A stretch of 64,000 bases of DNA from Oscillatoria princeps RMCB-10 (GCA_019359235.1 JAHHHT010000032.1:37345-101344); one strand, 5' to 3'. Counted from the stretch's first letter, positions 26,502 to 35,480 are shown. The notes: generated from the letters alone by a model not told the origin. Numbers and translations are program-made.

Positions 26502-27542
26502 TCACTGGTAAAGCTGCATGACGCCGGTGATGGCCAGCCGGGACTGTCCGCCCAGGGTGAGGGGGGAAGTGTGACCCCGATTCAGGTGATCGGCTGCGGC
26601 GCAGGCGATCATGGCGGCGTTGTCGGTGCAGAATTTCAGCGGCGGAAACAGCACCCGCAGATTGTGCGCGGCGGCGGCGGCTTGCAGGTGCTTTCGCAGT
26701 CCGCTGTTGGCGGCGACCCCACCGCCGACGGCGATGGTGTCCAGACCTAAGTTGAGGGCGCAGGCAATGGCGCGTCGGGTCAGGGAGCGGGCCACGGTTT
26801 CCTGAAAGCTGGCGGCGATGTCGCTCACCGGCAGATTGTCCCCATCTTTCTGCAGCTTTTGCACCAGCCTCAGCACTGCTGTTTTTAAGCCGCTAAAACT
26901 GGAGTCGTAGGGATGATAGCCGCCTGCCGGCAGGGAAATATTCCCTTCCGGCAGGGGAAAGGCTTGGGGATTGCCGCTTTGCGCCAGCCGGTCAATGGCC
27001 GGCCCCCCCGGATAGCCCAGCTGCAGCAGCCGGGCGACTTTATCGAAAGCTTCGCCGGCGGCGTCATCCCGGGTTTGCCCGAGGGTTTCGTAGATACCGC
27101 AATCTTTGACATAAATCAAGCTGGTGTGGCCGCCTGAAACGAGCAGGCAGAGAAAGGGCGGCTGCAAGGAGGGCTCGCTGAGGTAGGTGGCGTAAATGTG
27201 ACCTTCTAGGTGATGGACGCCCAGGAAGGGTTTGTTGCGGACAGTGGCCAGGGTTTTGGCGGCGGTTAGCCCGACTAATAGGGCACCCACCAGACCGGGG
27301 GCGCAGGTGGCGGCGACGCCATCAATGTCCGCCCAGCTGAGGTTGGACTCTTGCAGGGCTTGGGCAATGGCGTCATTGACGGTTTCGACGTGCTGGCGCG
27401 ACGCCACCTCCGGCACAACGCCGCCATACTGCCGGTGTGTTGCAATTTGTGAAGCAATGACGCTGGAGAGAGCTTCACGATTCTTAACTATTGCGGCGGC
27501 AGTTTCGTCACAACTTGTTTCAATTGCTAAAACCGTTGCCAT
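26502..27542 (-). CDS. tsaD: tRNA N6-adenosine threonylcarbamoyltransferase
   Basis: 346 residues, full length. It opens with the ASKHA-fold motif [11 protein letters not shown], has the metal-binding HHLEGH motif (His111, His115) and [10 protein letters not shown] near residue 275. TsaD, with TsaB and TsaE, transfers threonylcarbamoyl to A37 of ANN-decoding tRNAs. It is transcribed away from psaF. Confidence 0.97.
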   Translation of the reverse strand: MATVLAIETSCDETAAAIVKNREALSSVIASQIATHRQYGGVVPEVASRQHVETVNDAIAQALQESNLSWADIDGVAATCAPGLVGALLVGLTAAKTLATVRNKPFLGVHHLEGHIYATYLSEPSLQPPFLCLLVSGGHTSLIYVKDCGIYETLGQTRDDAAGEAFDKVARLLQLGYPGGPAIDRLAQSGNPQAFPLPEGNISLPAGGYHPYDSSFSGLKTAVLRLVQKLQKDGDNLPVSDIAASFQETVARSLTRRAIACALNLGLDTIAVGGGVAANSGLRKHLQAAAAAHNLRVLFPPLKFCTDNAAMIACAAADHLNRGHTSPLTLGGQSRLAITGVMQLYQ

Positions 27543-27674
27543 TGGCTGGTAATGTTTTGAAATAGGTACTTGTAGTAGCTTAAACTTTCCTGAGAAACCT
27601 CAGGGGAGTATCATTGCTTTCATGTCAGCGCCAACCGGCCTGCACAAGTAGCCTCAGCGGTTTGCCCACAAAAA

Positions 27675-27692
27675 TTTACATTTTGTAACAAA
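27675..27692 (+). promoter_or_regulatory. HLR1-like RpaB site upstream of psaF
   Basis: TTTACATT-TT-GTAACAAA fits the HLR1 consensus (two TTACA-type octamers separated by two bases) with one mismatch in the second half. RpaB binds HLR1 at photosystem I and high-light genes. The site is 14-31 bases before the ATG and touches the ribosome site (aaagga), so it would lie in the untranslated leader, an arrangement better suited to repression. Moderate evidence only. Confidence 0.4.
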
Positions 27693-27705
27693 AGGAAAAA
27701 ATTGG

Positions 27706-28200
27706 ATGCGACGATTGTTGGGTCTGATTCTGGCCATTAGTGTTTGGATCTGTGCTGTCCCAGCCGCCTCGGCAGATGTGGCTGGCCTAGTCCCGTGCAG
27801 CGAATCGCCCGCTTTCCAGCAACGGGCTGAATCCGCTCGCAATACTACCGCTGACCCCGAGTCAGGGAAAAAGCGATTTGAGCGTTACTCCCAAGCGCTG
27901 TGCGGTCCTGAGGGGCTGCCCCACCTGATTGCGGATGGCCGCTTCAGTCACGCTGGAGACTTTATTATTCCTGGCATTCTGTTTCTGTACATTGCTGGCT
28001 GGATTGGCTGGGTCGGTCGGGCCTATCTGATCGATGTCCGCAAGGGCGATAACCCGGAAGAGAAAGAAATCATCATCGATGTGCCCAAGGCAGTTCGGTT
28101 CATGCTCACCGGCTTTGCTTGGCCACTAGCTGCAGTCAAAGAAGCCCTCAGCGGCGAACTGTATGCCAAAGATGATGAAATCACGGTGTCCCCACGCTAG
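27706..28200 (+). CDS. psaF: Photosystem I subunit III (PsaF)
   Basis: 164 residues with a 23-residue signal peptide (cleavage after ASA), so the N-terminal domain is lumenal. The mature start [11 protein letters not shown] and the [15 protein letters not shown] and [22 protein letters not shown] blocks are characteristic of PsaF. It stabilises the outer part of photosystem I and is the plastocyanin/cytochrome c6 docking subunit in algae. psaJ follows after 39 bp, the standard psaFJ operon. Ribosome site aaagga. Confidence 0.98.
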   Translation: MRRLLGLILAISVWICAVPAASADVAGLVPCSESPAFQQRAESARNTTADPESGKKRFERYSQALCGPEGLPHLIADGRFSHAGDFIIPGILFLYIAGWIGWVGRAYLIDVRKGDNPEEKEIIIDVPKAVRFMLTGFAWPLAAVKEALSGELYAKDDEITVSPR

Positions 28201-28239
28201 TCCATTTTCAGTTGCTTACCGTTTTTAGGAGAATCCCCC

Positions 28240-28368
28240 ATGAAAGACTTGCTCCGGTTTCTTTCCTCTGCGCCGGTTCTGGCTGCAGTTTGGCTGAGCT
28301 TCACAGCTGGGCTTTTGATTGAAATTAACCGCTTTTACCCCGACCTTCTTTTCCACCCCATGCAGTAA
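28240..28368 (+). CDS. psaJ: Photosystem I subunit IX (PsaJ)
   Basis: A 42-residue single-span protein: [18 protein letters not shown] start, one membrane helix and the conserved [11 protein letters not shown] end. The ribosome site taggaga is 7-13 bases upstream. It binds chlorophyll/carotenoid next to PsaF. Confidence 0.97.
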   Translation: MKDLLRFLSSAPVLAAVWLSFTAGLLIEINRFYPDLLFHPMQ

Positions 28369-28665
28369 AGGGTTCAGATCCCCTGTCATCTGTACTGGGT
28401 CATTTGTCAGGTGTTGGCGGTTTTTGACCAATCACTGATGACCAGTGACGAATTAGGAAACTCGCGGTCGTGAGGCGCAGTCGCGTGCGGGGGTGTCAGT
28501 GCCCCCATCGTGACCGCAGGGCAGCACGGATCGCGGGTTTCATAATTAGAGAAGCCGGGGGGCCGGTCAAAACATTAATTTTTCTAAATTTCTGAGAGAT
28601 TCTGCCCGAGAAACAGGTTTTTAGCTTAAAATATTGCAACGACCTTATATAAATACCAACAAAGC

Positions 28666-29172
28666 ATGCCAGCAACAACCGAAACCAAGAATCGAGAAGT
28701 TGTCTCCGCCGCAGGCGACCCGCAAATTGGCAATTTGGCCACGCCGGTCAGCGCTTCTGATTTCACCAAGACTTTGATTAACAATCTGCCGGCTTACCGG
28801 AAAGGGCTGTCTCCCTTTCGTCGCGGTTTAGAAGTCGGGATGGCGCACGGGTATTTGCTGTTTGGCCCGTTCGCCTGGACGAGTCAATTCCGCAACACTC
28901 CGGTTGCGGATCTGGTTGGGTTGATTGAAGCCGTAGTCTTAGTGGTGATTTTGACCCTTTGCCTGTCGCTGTATGGGAGTGTGGGCGTGCAAAAGCCGGT
29001 GGCGACAATTACAACGCCCACCCCACCGGAAGCCTTGGGCACAGATGAAGGCTGGAGCGAATTTTCCGGCGGTTTTCTCGTCGGTGGAATTGGCGGTGCG
29101 GCTTTCGCTTATATCGTCTATCTGATTTTCAAGTCGGGAGTGTTTGAAACTTTCGGCAATCTGGTAGGTTAA
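28666..29172 (+). CDS. psaL: Photosystem I subunit XI (PsaL)
   Basis: 168 residues with three membrane helices; the segments PFRRGLEVGMAHGYLLFGPF and LVGLIEAVVLVVILTLCLSLYG are typical PsaL. PsaL forms the core of the photosystem I trimer or tetramer interface. It lies about 300 bp after psaJ, a larger gap than inside psaFJ, so it may have its own promoter (TATAAA-like at 28645). psaI, often next to psaL, is not found in this gap, which shows no other gene. Confidence 0.97.
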   Translation: MPATTETKNREVVSAAGDPQIGNLATPVSASDFTKTLINNLPAYRKGLSPFRRGLEVGMAHGYLLFGPFAWTSQFRNTPVADLVGLIEAVVLVVILTLCLSLYGSVGVQKPVATITTPTPPEALGTDEGWSEFSGGFLVGGIGGAAFAYIVYLIFKSGVFETFGNLVG

Positions 29173-29227
29173 GTGCCGGTGGGGGCGGATTGAGAATTTG
29201 AGCTTTTTTGCCCCGCGAGTTTTTATA

Positions 29228-29268
29228 AAGCCCGTCTCTGCGATTTATGGGTTGCAGGGGCGGGTTTT
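29228..29268 (+). terminator. Terminator after psaL
   Basis: The stem aagcccgtctctgc/gcaggggcgggttt with a T-rich tail 55 bases past the psaL stop fits an intrinsic terminator. Confidence 0.75.
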
Positions 29269-29296
29269 ATGTTGCAGTTTTCGGGTGCCGGTTTCT

Positions 29297-29588
29297 AGCA
29301 CTAGCCAAATTGGCTAGGACACCATTGAGGATCGGCGGAACGCGGTACGGCGCGTAAGCCGCACTCCCACCATACGGACATACCTCGTAGGACAGGCGTT
29401 CCCTCCGACCCAATGTCCTTGCACTGACTGTCCATTGCTATATTTAGAGGTATTATATAGCCGTTATAATTGATTTGTAAAACTTATTTTTTAATAAACC
29501 GCCAAGACTCCAAGAGCGCCAAGGGAAGCGGCTGGCGCGTCCTGTGGCGTCTTTGCGGAAAAAATACCATCTCAATTAGAACCGCTAT
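29297..29588. repeat. Two adjacent miniature inverted-repeat elements
   Basis: 29297-29441 begins tagcactagccaaattggctaggac and ends with gtccttgcactgactgtccattgcta, near-complementary ends. 29456-29588 begins tatagccgttataattga and ends tcaattagaaccgctata, and holds a cgccaagactccaagagcgccaag block common in cyanobacteria. The first type recurs at 35108-35261 and in part near 47821-47912 and 63588; the second shares ends with 14487-14578. Confidence 0.65.
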
Positions 29589-29651
29589 ATGCTGGCAATT
29601 CCCTTTCTCGAACTGCCACATTTGCACTCGCGTGAACAGCTAGTTTCGGCT

Positions 29652-29849
29652 CTAAATTTGCGATTCTGTTTCAGGCACACTCATCAGAACTTGGCTTAAC
29701 TGCTTCATGCGCCTTTGTTGACTCTCTTGCTCTAACTGAGCCATGAGAAGTTCGAGCTGCAAACCGGCCAACTCCATCTCCTGACGCGAGCGACGGGAGT
29801 TAGCCACTGTCTGCTTAACCGATACATTTTTGCTATCAATTGCTATCAA
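29652..29849 (-). CDS. Possible small coiled-coil protein
   Basis: 65 codons from a TTG, Gln/Glu/Leu-rich (MELAGLQLELLMAQLEQESQQRR), with no known domain. It touches the end of the IS607 TnpB gene, a place where the guide RNA (omega RNA) of such elements is encoded, so it may be an artefact of that RNA or a passenger gene. Confidence 0.25.
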   Translation of the reverse strand: MIAIDSKNVSVKQTVANSRRSRQEMELAGLQLELLMAQLEQESQQRRMKQLSQVLMSVPETESQI

Positions 29850-31072
29850 TTGGTAACAAATACATAAGCTGGGAGGCTATCTCTCAGCCAAGGCGTATCA
29901 ACCAATGCCCGCAAGAAGATCCCGCGAGCACCATTCAGATCCCGATCCATGACCCGACCGTCAAGCTTGGACTTGATGGTTCTAGCCCCACCGATCTTAA
30001 TAACTTCGCCCGTCCAGGAAACAGTCTTGGAAGTGTACGCTTCGTTGATGTCGGACAAGAGGATCTTGCCTGTCTCCCAAGCTTTCCACTCCAGGTGCTT
30101 TTTAAATGCGTAGTGAGATAGCGTCAGCATCTGGCGCACAGTTTTGGATTTGATTTTGCGCCGGGACTTGCTCACCATCTGGGACGATTCAAAACTGGGC
30201 AGGAGGATTACGTCGAAATGATCGGTAAGGAATTTGGCCGCCTTGTGGTGAAGCTCTTTAACCAGATGCTGCACCCTGCACTGGATGCGGTCTGCCGCTT
30301 TTTTAAGGCGGCGCTTTTGGCTCGACCTGGCTTTACTGATTTTTGAAACAAGACGGTCGAGCTTGAAACAGAGCTTCTGAATTCGCAGGTTAGCATCACT
30401 GCCAATCCACCCACAAGACGATTCCGAAAAAAATGTCATGAATGTCCGGACACCTGGATCTAAGGCAACCACCCGTCCTTGGTTTTCGGACTGGCGTGGG
30501 TGCACTTCTTGGGAGCAAATCAAATAATACTCCCCGTAGGCCCTTGTCAAACGGCCATCGCTGAAGTTTGGCGGGAGAGGCTCATCAAAGCGCATCTGCC
30601 CTAAAAGTGTGTGATAAACACCGCGCTCACTGATTGCCGACTTGGGGACAAAAATAGTCTGCTGCCTGTCTTTGCGGCTGCGGAACCTGCATTGACGGAA
30701 TTGGCCGTCTTTAGCAAACCCACGCTTAGCCTCTCTGACTGCTATGCAAGCATCCTTGATAGCAATTTTTTTGATTTGATAGGGAACGGGTTTCGCCCAT
30801 TCGGGCGAAGCTCCCAGAATGACTTGAGCAACAGCCATCCAGTTTGCCTTTGTTCCCGGCTCTTGAAGGTGCTTGACCGTTGAGTTGTAAGTGTGTCGAG
30901 ACACGCCAAACCACTGTTTTAGAAGCGCCCTCTGGCTAGAGTTTGGGAATAGACGGATCTTCTTTGATTTCCTTGCGGTATCTCCGAAGCCCGTGCATGC
31001 GGCAGCTAAAGACGTGGAGGATGGCGAGCAAATCCGCTCTCGATTAGGATTCCGGGCAGTGAGCAGGTTCAC
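29846..31072 (-). CDS. tnpB: TnpB RNA-guided nuclease-like protein (IS607 type)
   Basis: About 408 residues from a GTG at 31072, overlapping the tnpA stop by 29 bp. The open frame extends further, to 31438, but that part is a shadow of tnpA. The TnpB start pattern KKIRLFPNSSQRALLKQWF and the RuvC-like motifs VALDPGVRTF (Asp), LLPSFE (Glu) and DRDLNGARGIF (Asp) are present. The zinc-finger region reads TSKTVSWTGEV with no Cys pairs, where TnpB usually has C-x2-C twice. TnpB is a guide-RNA-directed DNA nuclease that helps the element persist. Confidence 0.85.
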   Translation of the reverse strand: MNLLTARNPNRERICSPSSTSLAAACTGFGDTARKSKKIRLFPNSSQRALLKQWFGVSRHTYNSTVKHLQEPGTKANWMAVAQVILGASPEWAKPVPYQIKKIAIKDACIAVREAKRGFAKDGQFRQCRFRSRKDRQQTIFVPKSAISERGVYHTLLGQMRFDEPLPPNFSDGRLTRAYGEYYLICSQEVHPRQSENQGRVVALDPGVRTFMTFFSESSCGWIGSDANLRIQKLCFKLDRLVSKISKARSSQKRRLKKAADRIQCRVQHLVKELHHKAAKFLTDHFDVILLPSFESSQMVSKSRRKIKSKTVRQMLTLSHYAFKKHLEWKAWETGKILLSDINEAYTSKTVSWTGEVIKIGGARTIKSKLDGRVMDRDLNGARGIFLRALVDTPWLRDSLPAYVFVTN

Positions 31073-31511
31073 TGAGAACCACGACTCTCCCACCGTTGCG
31101 CTCCGCCATGAACTCAAACAACTCAAATCCAAATCGGCAGAGCCTGTCACGGCAGGCAACCACAAGTTTGAGCTTATCTCCGCGCATAAATCTGACCAGT
31201 AAGGCTTGCAGTCCTTTCCGTTTGAAATTGAGTCCTCCGCCGATATCTTCGATGACTTCAGCTTCGGGATGTCGCTCTCGCATGAAATGGACTTGGCGGG
31301 CGAGGTCGTCTCTTTGTTTTGCTGAGCTGACACGGCAGTAGCAAACAGTGGCAGTTGGAGCTGAATTCCCTCCCATCCCCCCGACATCGAAGAGGCGTTG
31401 CCCTGAGGGCGTGCGGATGCTTTTGATTTTCCCTTCATCAGCGAACTTCCTTAGTGTCGCGGGATGCAGCCCAAAAAATTCGACTGCTTTTCGTAACGGA
31501 ACGTAGGCCAT
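31044..31511 (-). CDS. tnpA: IS607-type serine recombinase (TnpA)
   Basis: 155 residues, ATG start. Residues 1-42 form a MerR-like helix-turn-helix (LRKAVEFFGLHPATLRKFADEGKI). The serine-recombinase domain begins CYCRVSSAKQ, with the probable nucleophile Ser62. The protein is shorter than usual for IS607 TnpA (about 190-200) and ends soon after the LCRFGFELFEFMAERNG helix, so it may be slightly truncated. Confidence 0.88.
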   Translation of the reverse strand: MAYVPLRKAVEFFGLHPATLRKFADEGKIKSIRTPSGQRLFDVGGMGGNSAPTATVCYCRVSSAKQRDDLARQVHFMRERHPEAEVIEDIGGGLNFKRKGLQALLVRFMRGDKLKLVVACRDRLCRFGFELFEFMAERNGGRVVVLSEPAHCPES

Positions 31512-31755
31512 TAGAGAACCGGAACAAACATAAGCTAATTATAGCAAATGACTTGCTGCTGTCAACCTTTTCTGGATCGGGCACGGGCGGCATTTCACGC
31601 ATGTCACACTCGCATCTAAGCATGTTGCGCAATTTGGGCAGGCTAATAAGAGGCAGAGCCTCTCAGGGGCGTTCCCAGGCGGAGCCTGGGAACGAGGGCA
31701 GAGAGAGGTTTGGGTGCGTTCCGCTGTTGGGAAAGCACCCTATTGACTGCAAAAT

Positions 31756-32319
31756 TCAACAACTCACCGGCGCAAATACCGCCGCTTCAATCTCCTCTAA
31801 AGCCTTTTCCAAATTGTCATTAACAATCTGGATGTCAAACTCACCGGCGGCGGCAATTTCTTCTTTGGCGCGTTGCAGTCTGAGCGCCATCGCTTCTTCC
31901 GAATCCTTACCCCGCTGGCGGATGCGGGTTTCTAACGCATCCATTGTTGGCGGGAGGAGAAAGATTTGCAGCGCTTCTGGAAACGACCGGCGAATTTGTC
32001 GCGCCCCTTCCAGTTCAATTTCTAGCACCACCCACTCCCCTTCCTGCAGGTGAGTTTCCACCTGACGGCGCAGCGTTCCGTAGTAATTGCCGGCAAACTC
32101 CGCCCACTCCAGCAGATCGCCGGCGGCGACCATTTGCTCGAACTGGTGCCGGTCAATAAAATAATAGTGTTTGCCGTTAATCTCGCCGGCACGGGGGGAG
32201 CGCGTCGTCACGGATACGGAGAGATACAGTTCAGGATGACGCCGCCGCAGCGCTCGCAACAAGGTTCCCTTCCCCACGCCACTTGGCCCAGTCAGTACAA
32301 TCAGTTTGCCGGTTTTCAT
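31756..32319 (-). CDS. gmk: Guanylate kinase
   Basis: 187 residues from ATG 32319 (an in-frame upstream start would add 20 unrelated residues). The P-loop GPSGVGKG is at residues 10-17, followed by SVSVTTRSPRAGEINGKHYYF, the GMP-binding block. It phosphorylates GMP to GDP. It lies in the same orientation as remA, 300 bp downstream, the order also seen in Firmicutes (remA-gmk). Confidence 0.96.
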   Translation of the reverse strand: MKTGKLIVLTGPSGVGKGTLLRALRRRHPELYLSVSVTTRSPRAGEINGKHYYFIDRHQFEQMVAAGDLLEWAEFAGNYYGTLRRQVETHLQEGEWVVLEIELEGARQIRRSFPEALQIFLLPPTMDALETRIRQRGKDSEEAMALRLQRAKEEIAAAGEFDIQIVNDNLEKALEEIEAAVFAPVSC

Positions 32320-32619
32320 GCGCCCGCTACGTTGAAATTTCTTCCTTTCATCTTCCCAGCGGCAGGGCGTCTGAAGCAACTGGAGCCGGTGTTCGATCTG
32401 ATACCCAGTTGCTTAATATGCTGAGACAGCGGGAGCATTCCATTTTTGGAATGCCCATCTCTTGTAGGACAGGCGTCTCGCCTGTCCCATATCTATTTTT
32501 TGGGCACAGGCGAGACGCCTGTGCTACAGAAAATGAATAGACTTACAAAATCGGGATGCTCCCGAGACAGCTTTCTTGTAGAGACGCGATTTATCGCGTC
32601 TGTGCAATCGGCAAAAAGC
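32320..32619. repeat. Spacer between remA and gmk filled with hairpin repeats
   Basis: Holds nested inverted repeats: ggagcattcc...gggatgctcc as outer arms, gacaggcgtctcgcctgtc and gcacaggcgagacgcctgtgc inside, plus gacgcgatttatcgcgtc. The block looks inserted between two genes that are commonly co-transcribed. No gene present. Confidence 0.65.
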
Positions 32620-32889
32620 TTAACCGGCTATTTGCCCGTCTTTATTATTGACAAAACGATGGGCCACTGTTTCCGGCTGGATGGCCGAAAGGATGACGTG
32701 GCTAGAATCCGTAATGATCACCGCCCGCGTTCTGCGCCCGTAGGTGGCGTCAATCAGTTGCCCTCGCTCCTTCGCATCGCTGACGATCCGCTTGATGGGA
32801 GCCGACTCTGGACTGACAATGGCCACCACTCGGTTTGCAGACACGATGTTACCAAAACCGATATTGATCAGCTGAATTTGACTGTCCAT
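32620..32889 (-). CDS. remA: RemA-like regulator (DUF370)
   Basis: 89 residues, full length for the DUF370/RemA family: [25 protein letters not shown] at the start, then [22 protein letters not shown]. RemA in Bacillus subtilis is a DNA-binding activator of biofilm and osmoprotection genes. The cyanobacterial role is not established. It lies upstream of gmk as in other phyla. Confidence 0.92.
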   Translation of the reverse strand: MDSQIQLINIGFGNIVSANRVVAIVSPESAPIKRIVSDAKERGQLIDATYGRRTRAVIITDSSHVILSAIQPETVAHRFVNNKDGQIAG

Positions 32890-33082
32890 GACAAACTGAC
32901 CGCCTAGCCTTCTGAGGAGCCAACAACAACTCTATTTCAATGATATCCACAAAAATCTTGACTAACAAGCCTAAAAAGCGAGAAAATCAGAGAATTTAGA
33001 TTTTTTTCTCTTTTTTTCAGCTTTTTATCAACTTGCCCCACGGATCTGCCAGCATGGAAACAGATGCTATGGACTACAAGCT

Positions 33083-34906
33083 GTGCGAACGGTTGACTTC
33101 ACCACCCTAACTGCTGCGTGCTCGGAGCTGCGAGCTTTCTGGCTGCCTGCTCGTCTGGAACAGGTCTACCAGCGCGACCGGCACACCATCGCTCTCGCCC
33201 TGCGCACTCTTGACCGGCGCGGCTGGCTGGACATTTCCTGGCACCCCCAAGCCGCCCGCCTCTGCACCGGCAGCCCCCCGCCCCGCACGCCGGATACCTT
33301 TACCTTCAGCCAGCAGCTGCGCCACCAGCTGGCCGGCTTGGCTTTGGTGGCCATTGAGGCGATTGCCCCCTGGGAGCGCGTCGCCGACTTGCAGTTCGCC
33401 CGACGCCCCGGAGAAGAAGCGAGCTGGCACCTGTATGTGGAAATTATGGGCAAATACAGCAATGTCATCCTGGCAAATCAGGACAACCTGATCGTCACCG
33501 CCGGCCATCAAGTCAGCGACCGGCAGTCCAGGGTTCGCCCGATTCAAACCGGCCAGCCCTACGAAGTCCCGCCGGCACTGCAAGAACCCATACCCAGCTC
33601 CAGCGAATCCCCCAACCGCTGGCGGGAGCGAGTCAGCCTGATCCCTGGCCAGCTGGGCCGCCAGCTGCTCAAAAGCTATCGCGGTTTGAGCTCTTCTCTG
33701 GTGGAGTCGATGGTGCGAGCTGCCGGTCTCGATCCACAACAGCCGGTTGATACTCTGAACGACGGTGATTGGCACCGGCTGTTTCTCAGGTGGCTGGAAT
33801 GGCTGCACGCTTTGGAGAAAGAGCAGTTTCAACCGATGCCGGCTGAGGATGGGTACACGGTGATCGGTTGGGGTGCAGGTGGGGCTGGGGAACTCGGTGG
33901 TGCGGGAGATTCGCCAATTCAAAATCCCAAATCCCAAATCCCAAATGCCAATCCTTCTTCTGTTGGAGAATTGCTCAACCGCTACTACACAGAGCGGCTG
34001 AACCAGCACGAATTCAAGCAGTTGCGCCACCAGCTGAGTCAGAAAATCAGCAGCCTTCTGGGAAAATTGCGGGTGAAGGCTGGCACTTTCCAGGAACGGT
34101 TGCAGCAGTCGGATCAGGCAGACCGGCACCGGCAGCAGGCGGACTTGCTGATGGCCAACCTCCAGGCGTGGCAGCCGGGGATGAAATCTATCGCCCTCCC
34201 GGATTTTGAAACGGGGGAGCCGGTGGCGATCCCTCTGGAACCGGAGAAAAATGCTGTGCAAAATGCCCAAGCTCTGTACCGCCGGCACCAAAAGCTGAAA
34301 CGGGCCCGCGCGGCTGTTGAGCCGTTACTGGCACAGGTGCGGGAGGAAATTGAGTATTTGGAGCTGGTGGAAATGGGGATTGCCCAGCTGGAGGGGTACA
34401 GGGAGCCGGCTGATTTGAAGGCGTTGGAAGAGATTCGGGACGAGCTGATTGGGCAGGGGTATTTGGAAGATCCGGAATACCGCAGTCAGATGGACGCACC
34501 GGCAACGGATTTTTACCGGTACAAGACGCCTAGCGGATTTGAATTGCTGGTGGGTAGGAATAACCGGCAAAATGATATACTTAGTTTTCGTATGGCGGGG
34601 GACTACGACTTGTGGTTCCACACGCAAGAGATTGCCGGCAGTCATGTGCTGCTGCGCTTGCCGGCGGGAGCTGCGCCTGAGGAGGCGGATTTGCAATTTG
34701 CCGCTGACATGACTGCCCACTACAGCCGGGCCCGGGAAGCGGCGCAGGTGCCGGTGGTTTATACGGAACCGAAGCACGTCTACAAGCCAAAAGGGGCAAA
34801 ACCTGGTATGGTTGTGTATAAGCACGAGCGCATCCTCTGGGGGCGTCCCCAAGAAGGCCGGCGCTACGTGGCCCAAACGGAAACAGGCAGCGATGGGGAT
34901 TTGTGA
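33083..34906 (+). CDS. rqcH: Rqc2 homologue, NFACT family
   Basis: 607 residues. NFACT-N starts at VDFTTLTAACSELRAFWLPARLEQVYQ and has EIMGKYSNVIL near residue 128. HhH and coiled-coil domains occupy about 190-450, and the NFACT-R domain (YRYKTPSGFELLVGRNNRQND, DYDLWFHTQEIAGSH) about 470-590. RqcH binds stalled 50S subunits with peptidyl-tRNA and adds Ala tails. Start GTG 33083. Residues about 279-291 (NPKSQIPNAN) are encoded by the AAATCCC heptamer repeat seen in spacers, an in-frame repeat insertion before the coiled coil. Confidence 0.93.
   Translation: MRTVDFTTLTAACSELRAFWLPARLEQVYQRDRHTIALALRTLDRRGWLDISWHPQAARLCTGSPPPRTPDTFTFSQQLRHQLAGLALVAIEAIAPWERVADLQFARRPGEEASWHLYVEIMGKYSNVILANQDNLIVTAGHQVSDRQSRVRPIQTGQPYEVPPALQEPIPSSSESPNRWRERVSLIPGQLGRQLLKSYRGLSSSLVESMVRAAGLDPQQPVDTLNDGDWHRLFLRWLEWLHALEKEQFQPMPAEDGYTVIGWGAGGAGELGGAGDSPIQNPKSQIPNANPSSVGELLNRYYTERLNQHEFKQLRHQLSQKISSLLGKLRVKAGTFQERLQQSDQADRHRQQADLLMANLQAWQPGMKSIALPDFETGEPVAIPLEPEKNAVQNAQALYRRHQKLKRARAAVEPLLAQVREEIEYLELVEMGIAQLEGYREPADLKALEEIRDELIGQGYLEDPEYRSQMDAPATDFYRYKTPSGFELLVGRNNRQNDILSFRMAGDYDLWFHTQEIAGSHVLLRLPAGAAPEEADLQFAADMTAHYSRAREAAQVPVVYTEPKHVYKPKGAKPGMVVYKHERILWGRPQEGRRYVAQTETGSDGDL
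33916..33953 (+). repeat. Heptamer tandem repeat inside rqcH
   Basis: Three to four aaatccc units lie in frame in the coding sequence; length and phase keep the reading frame open and yield a polar Asn/Pro/Gln/Ser-rich linker. Confidence 0.85.
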
Positions 34907-34927
34907 AAAAATTTTAGTGTTTTTTGT

Positions 34928-35070
34928 TACAATGAAATTTAGGAAAGATTTAAGATTTCAAGGCCCGCTGCACGCTTGGGAACGCGCAGTTGGCCAATCC
35001 TCCTGTTGAGACGACAACGCAAATATCGAATTTTGAAGGCCAGCTAGTGGATTTAGCTGGTCGTTTTTTA
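34928..35070 (+). ncRNA. Possible small RNA or 3' fragment ending in a strong terminator
   Basis: A TACAAT -10-like box at 34928-34933 is followed about 105 bases later by a textbook intrinsic terminator: ggccagcta...ttagctggtc stem (35038-35062) and a run of T (35064-35070). There is no coding frame of note between them. It could be an independent RNA of about 130 nt, or the terminator may simply belong to rqcH. No family recognised. Confidence 0.3.
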
Positions 35071-35107
35071 TAAGGGGTTTGGGGGTAAGATGCGCTCTGA
35101 TGTGATA

Positions 35108-35261
35108 TATAGCAATAGACAGTCAGTTTAGGACACGCTTGTCGGAGGGAACGCCTGTCCTGCGAAGTATAGGCGTAGGGCAGGCGTCTCGCCTGCCCTC
35201 AAGGTCTCTGGGACAGGCGAGACGCCTGTCCTACGTCCTAACCTAAGTGGCTACTGCTATA
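35108..35261. repeat. Miniature inverted-repeat element with nested hairpins
   Basis: Imperfect 27-bp inverted ends (tatagcaatagacagtcag... and ...ctaagtggctactgctata) enclose gcgtagggcaggcgtctcgcctgccc and gggacaggcgagacgcctgtcc hairpins. Related sequences lie at 29297-29441 and 47821-47912. Confidence 0.75.
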
Positions 35262-35400
35262 ATAGAAAAGCTAAATTTTTAGGCTGATTGACCCCTGCTG
35301 GCGAAAAGCCAGCGCCAAGATGCTGGCCTGAGTTATTTTCAATTTAATGGTCCCGGGGTGCCGGCAACCTCTGACTGGGGAGAGATTTACCGGCGGCTGG

Positions 35401-35480
35401 CCAAGAATTGCTCTCTACGCCCGCAATTCCTGAAAAGCGGGGTGGGATGGGTGGTAGGTGAGCTCAGCGGTGCCGGCATG
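35401..35480. pseudogene. Duplicated 3' end of the aminotransferase gene
   Basis: These 80 bases repeat 35658-35737, which covers the end of the class IV aminotransferase gene and its flank, with about 88% identity by eye. The copy is a detached remnant 257 bp downstream of the gene's end. The rest of 34907-35671 holds repeats and no gene. Confidence 0.7.

Larger units (their letters stand above)
29846..31511 (-). mobile_element. IS607-type element (tnpA-tnpB)
   Basis: A serine-recombinase tnpA with a MerR-like N-terminus overlaps a tnpB downstream on the same strand. This pair defines IS607-type elements, which integrate through a small serine recombinase. Precise ends are not visible; the true element extends some distance beyond both genes. 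It sits between psaL and gmk. Confidence 0.85.

Noticed and set aside
28369..28665. Possible psaI between psaJ and psaL
   Set aside because: No frame of 35-45 codons with a membrane helix and PsaI-like sequence was found in either strand.
31072..31438. Longer start for the IS607 tnpB
   Set aside because: This part overlaps tnpA in another frame and encodes low-complexity Ser-rich sequence unlike TnpB.
31454..32053. 199-codon plus-strand frame opposite tnpA/gmk
   Set aside because: It is antisense to gmk and the tnpA start region and resembles no protein.
33107..34291. 394-codon minus-strand frame inside rqcH
   Set aside because: It is antisense to a clear NFACT-family gene in G+C-rich DNA.
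34922..35009. Short frame MKFRKDLRFQGPLHAW
   Set aside because: No ribosome site, ends in repeat-like sequence, and lies within the candidate small RNA region.
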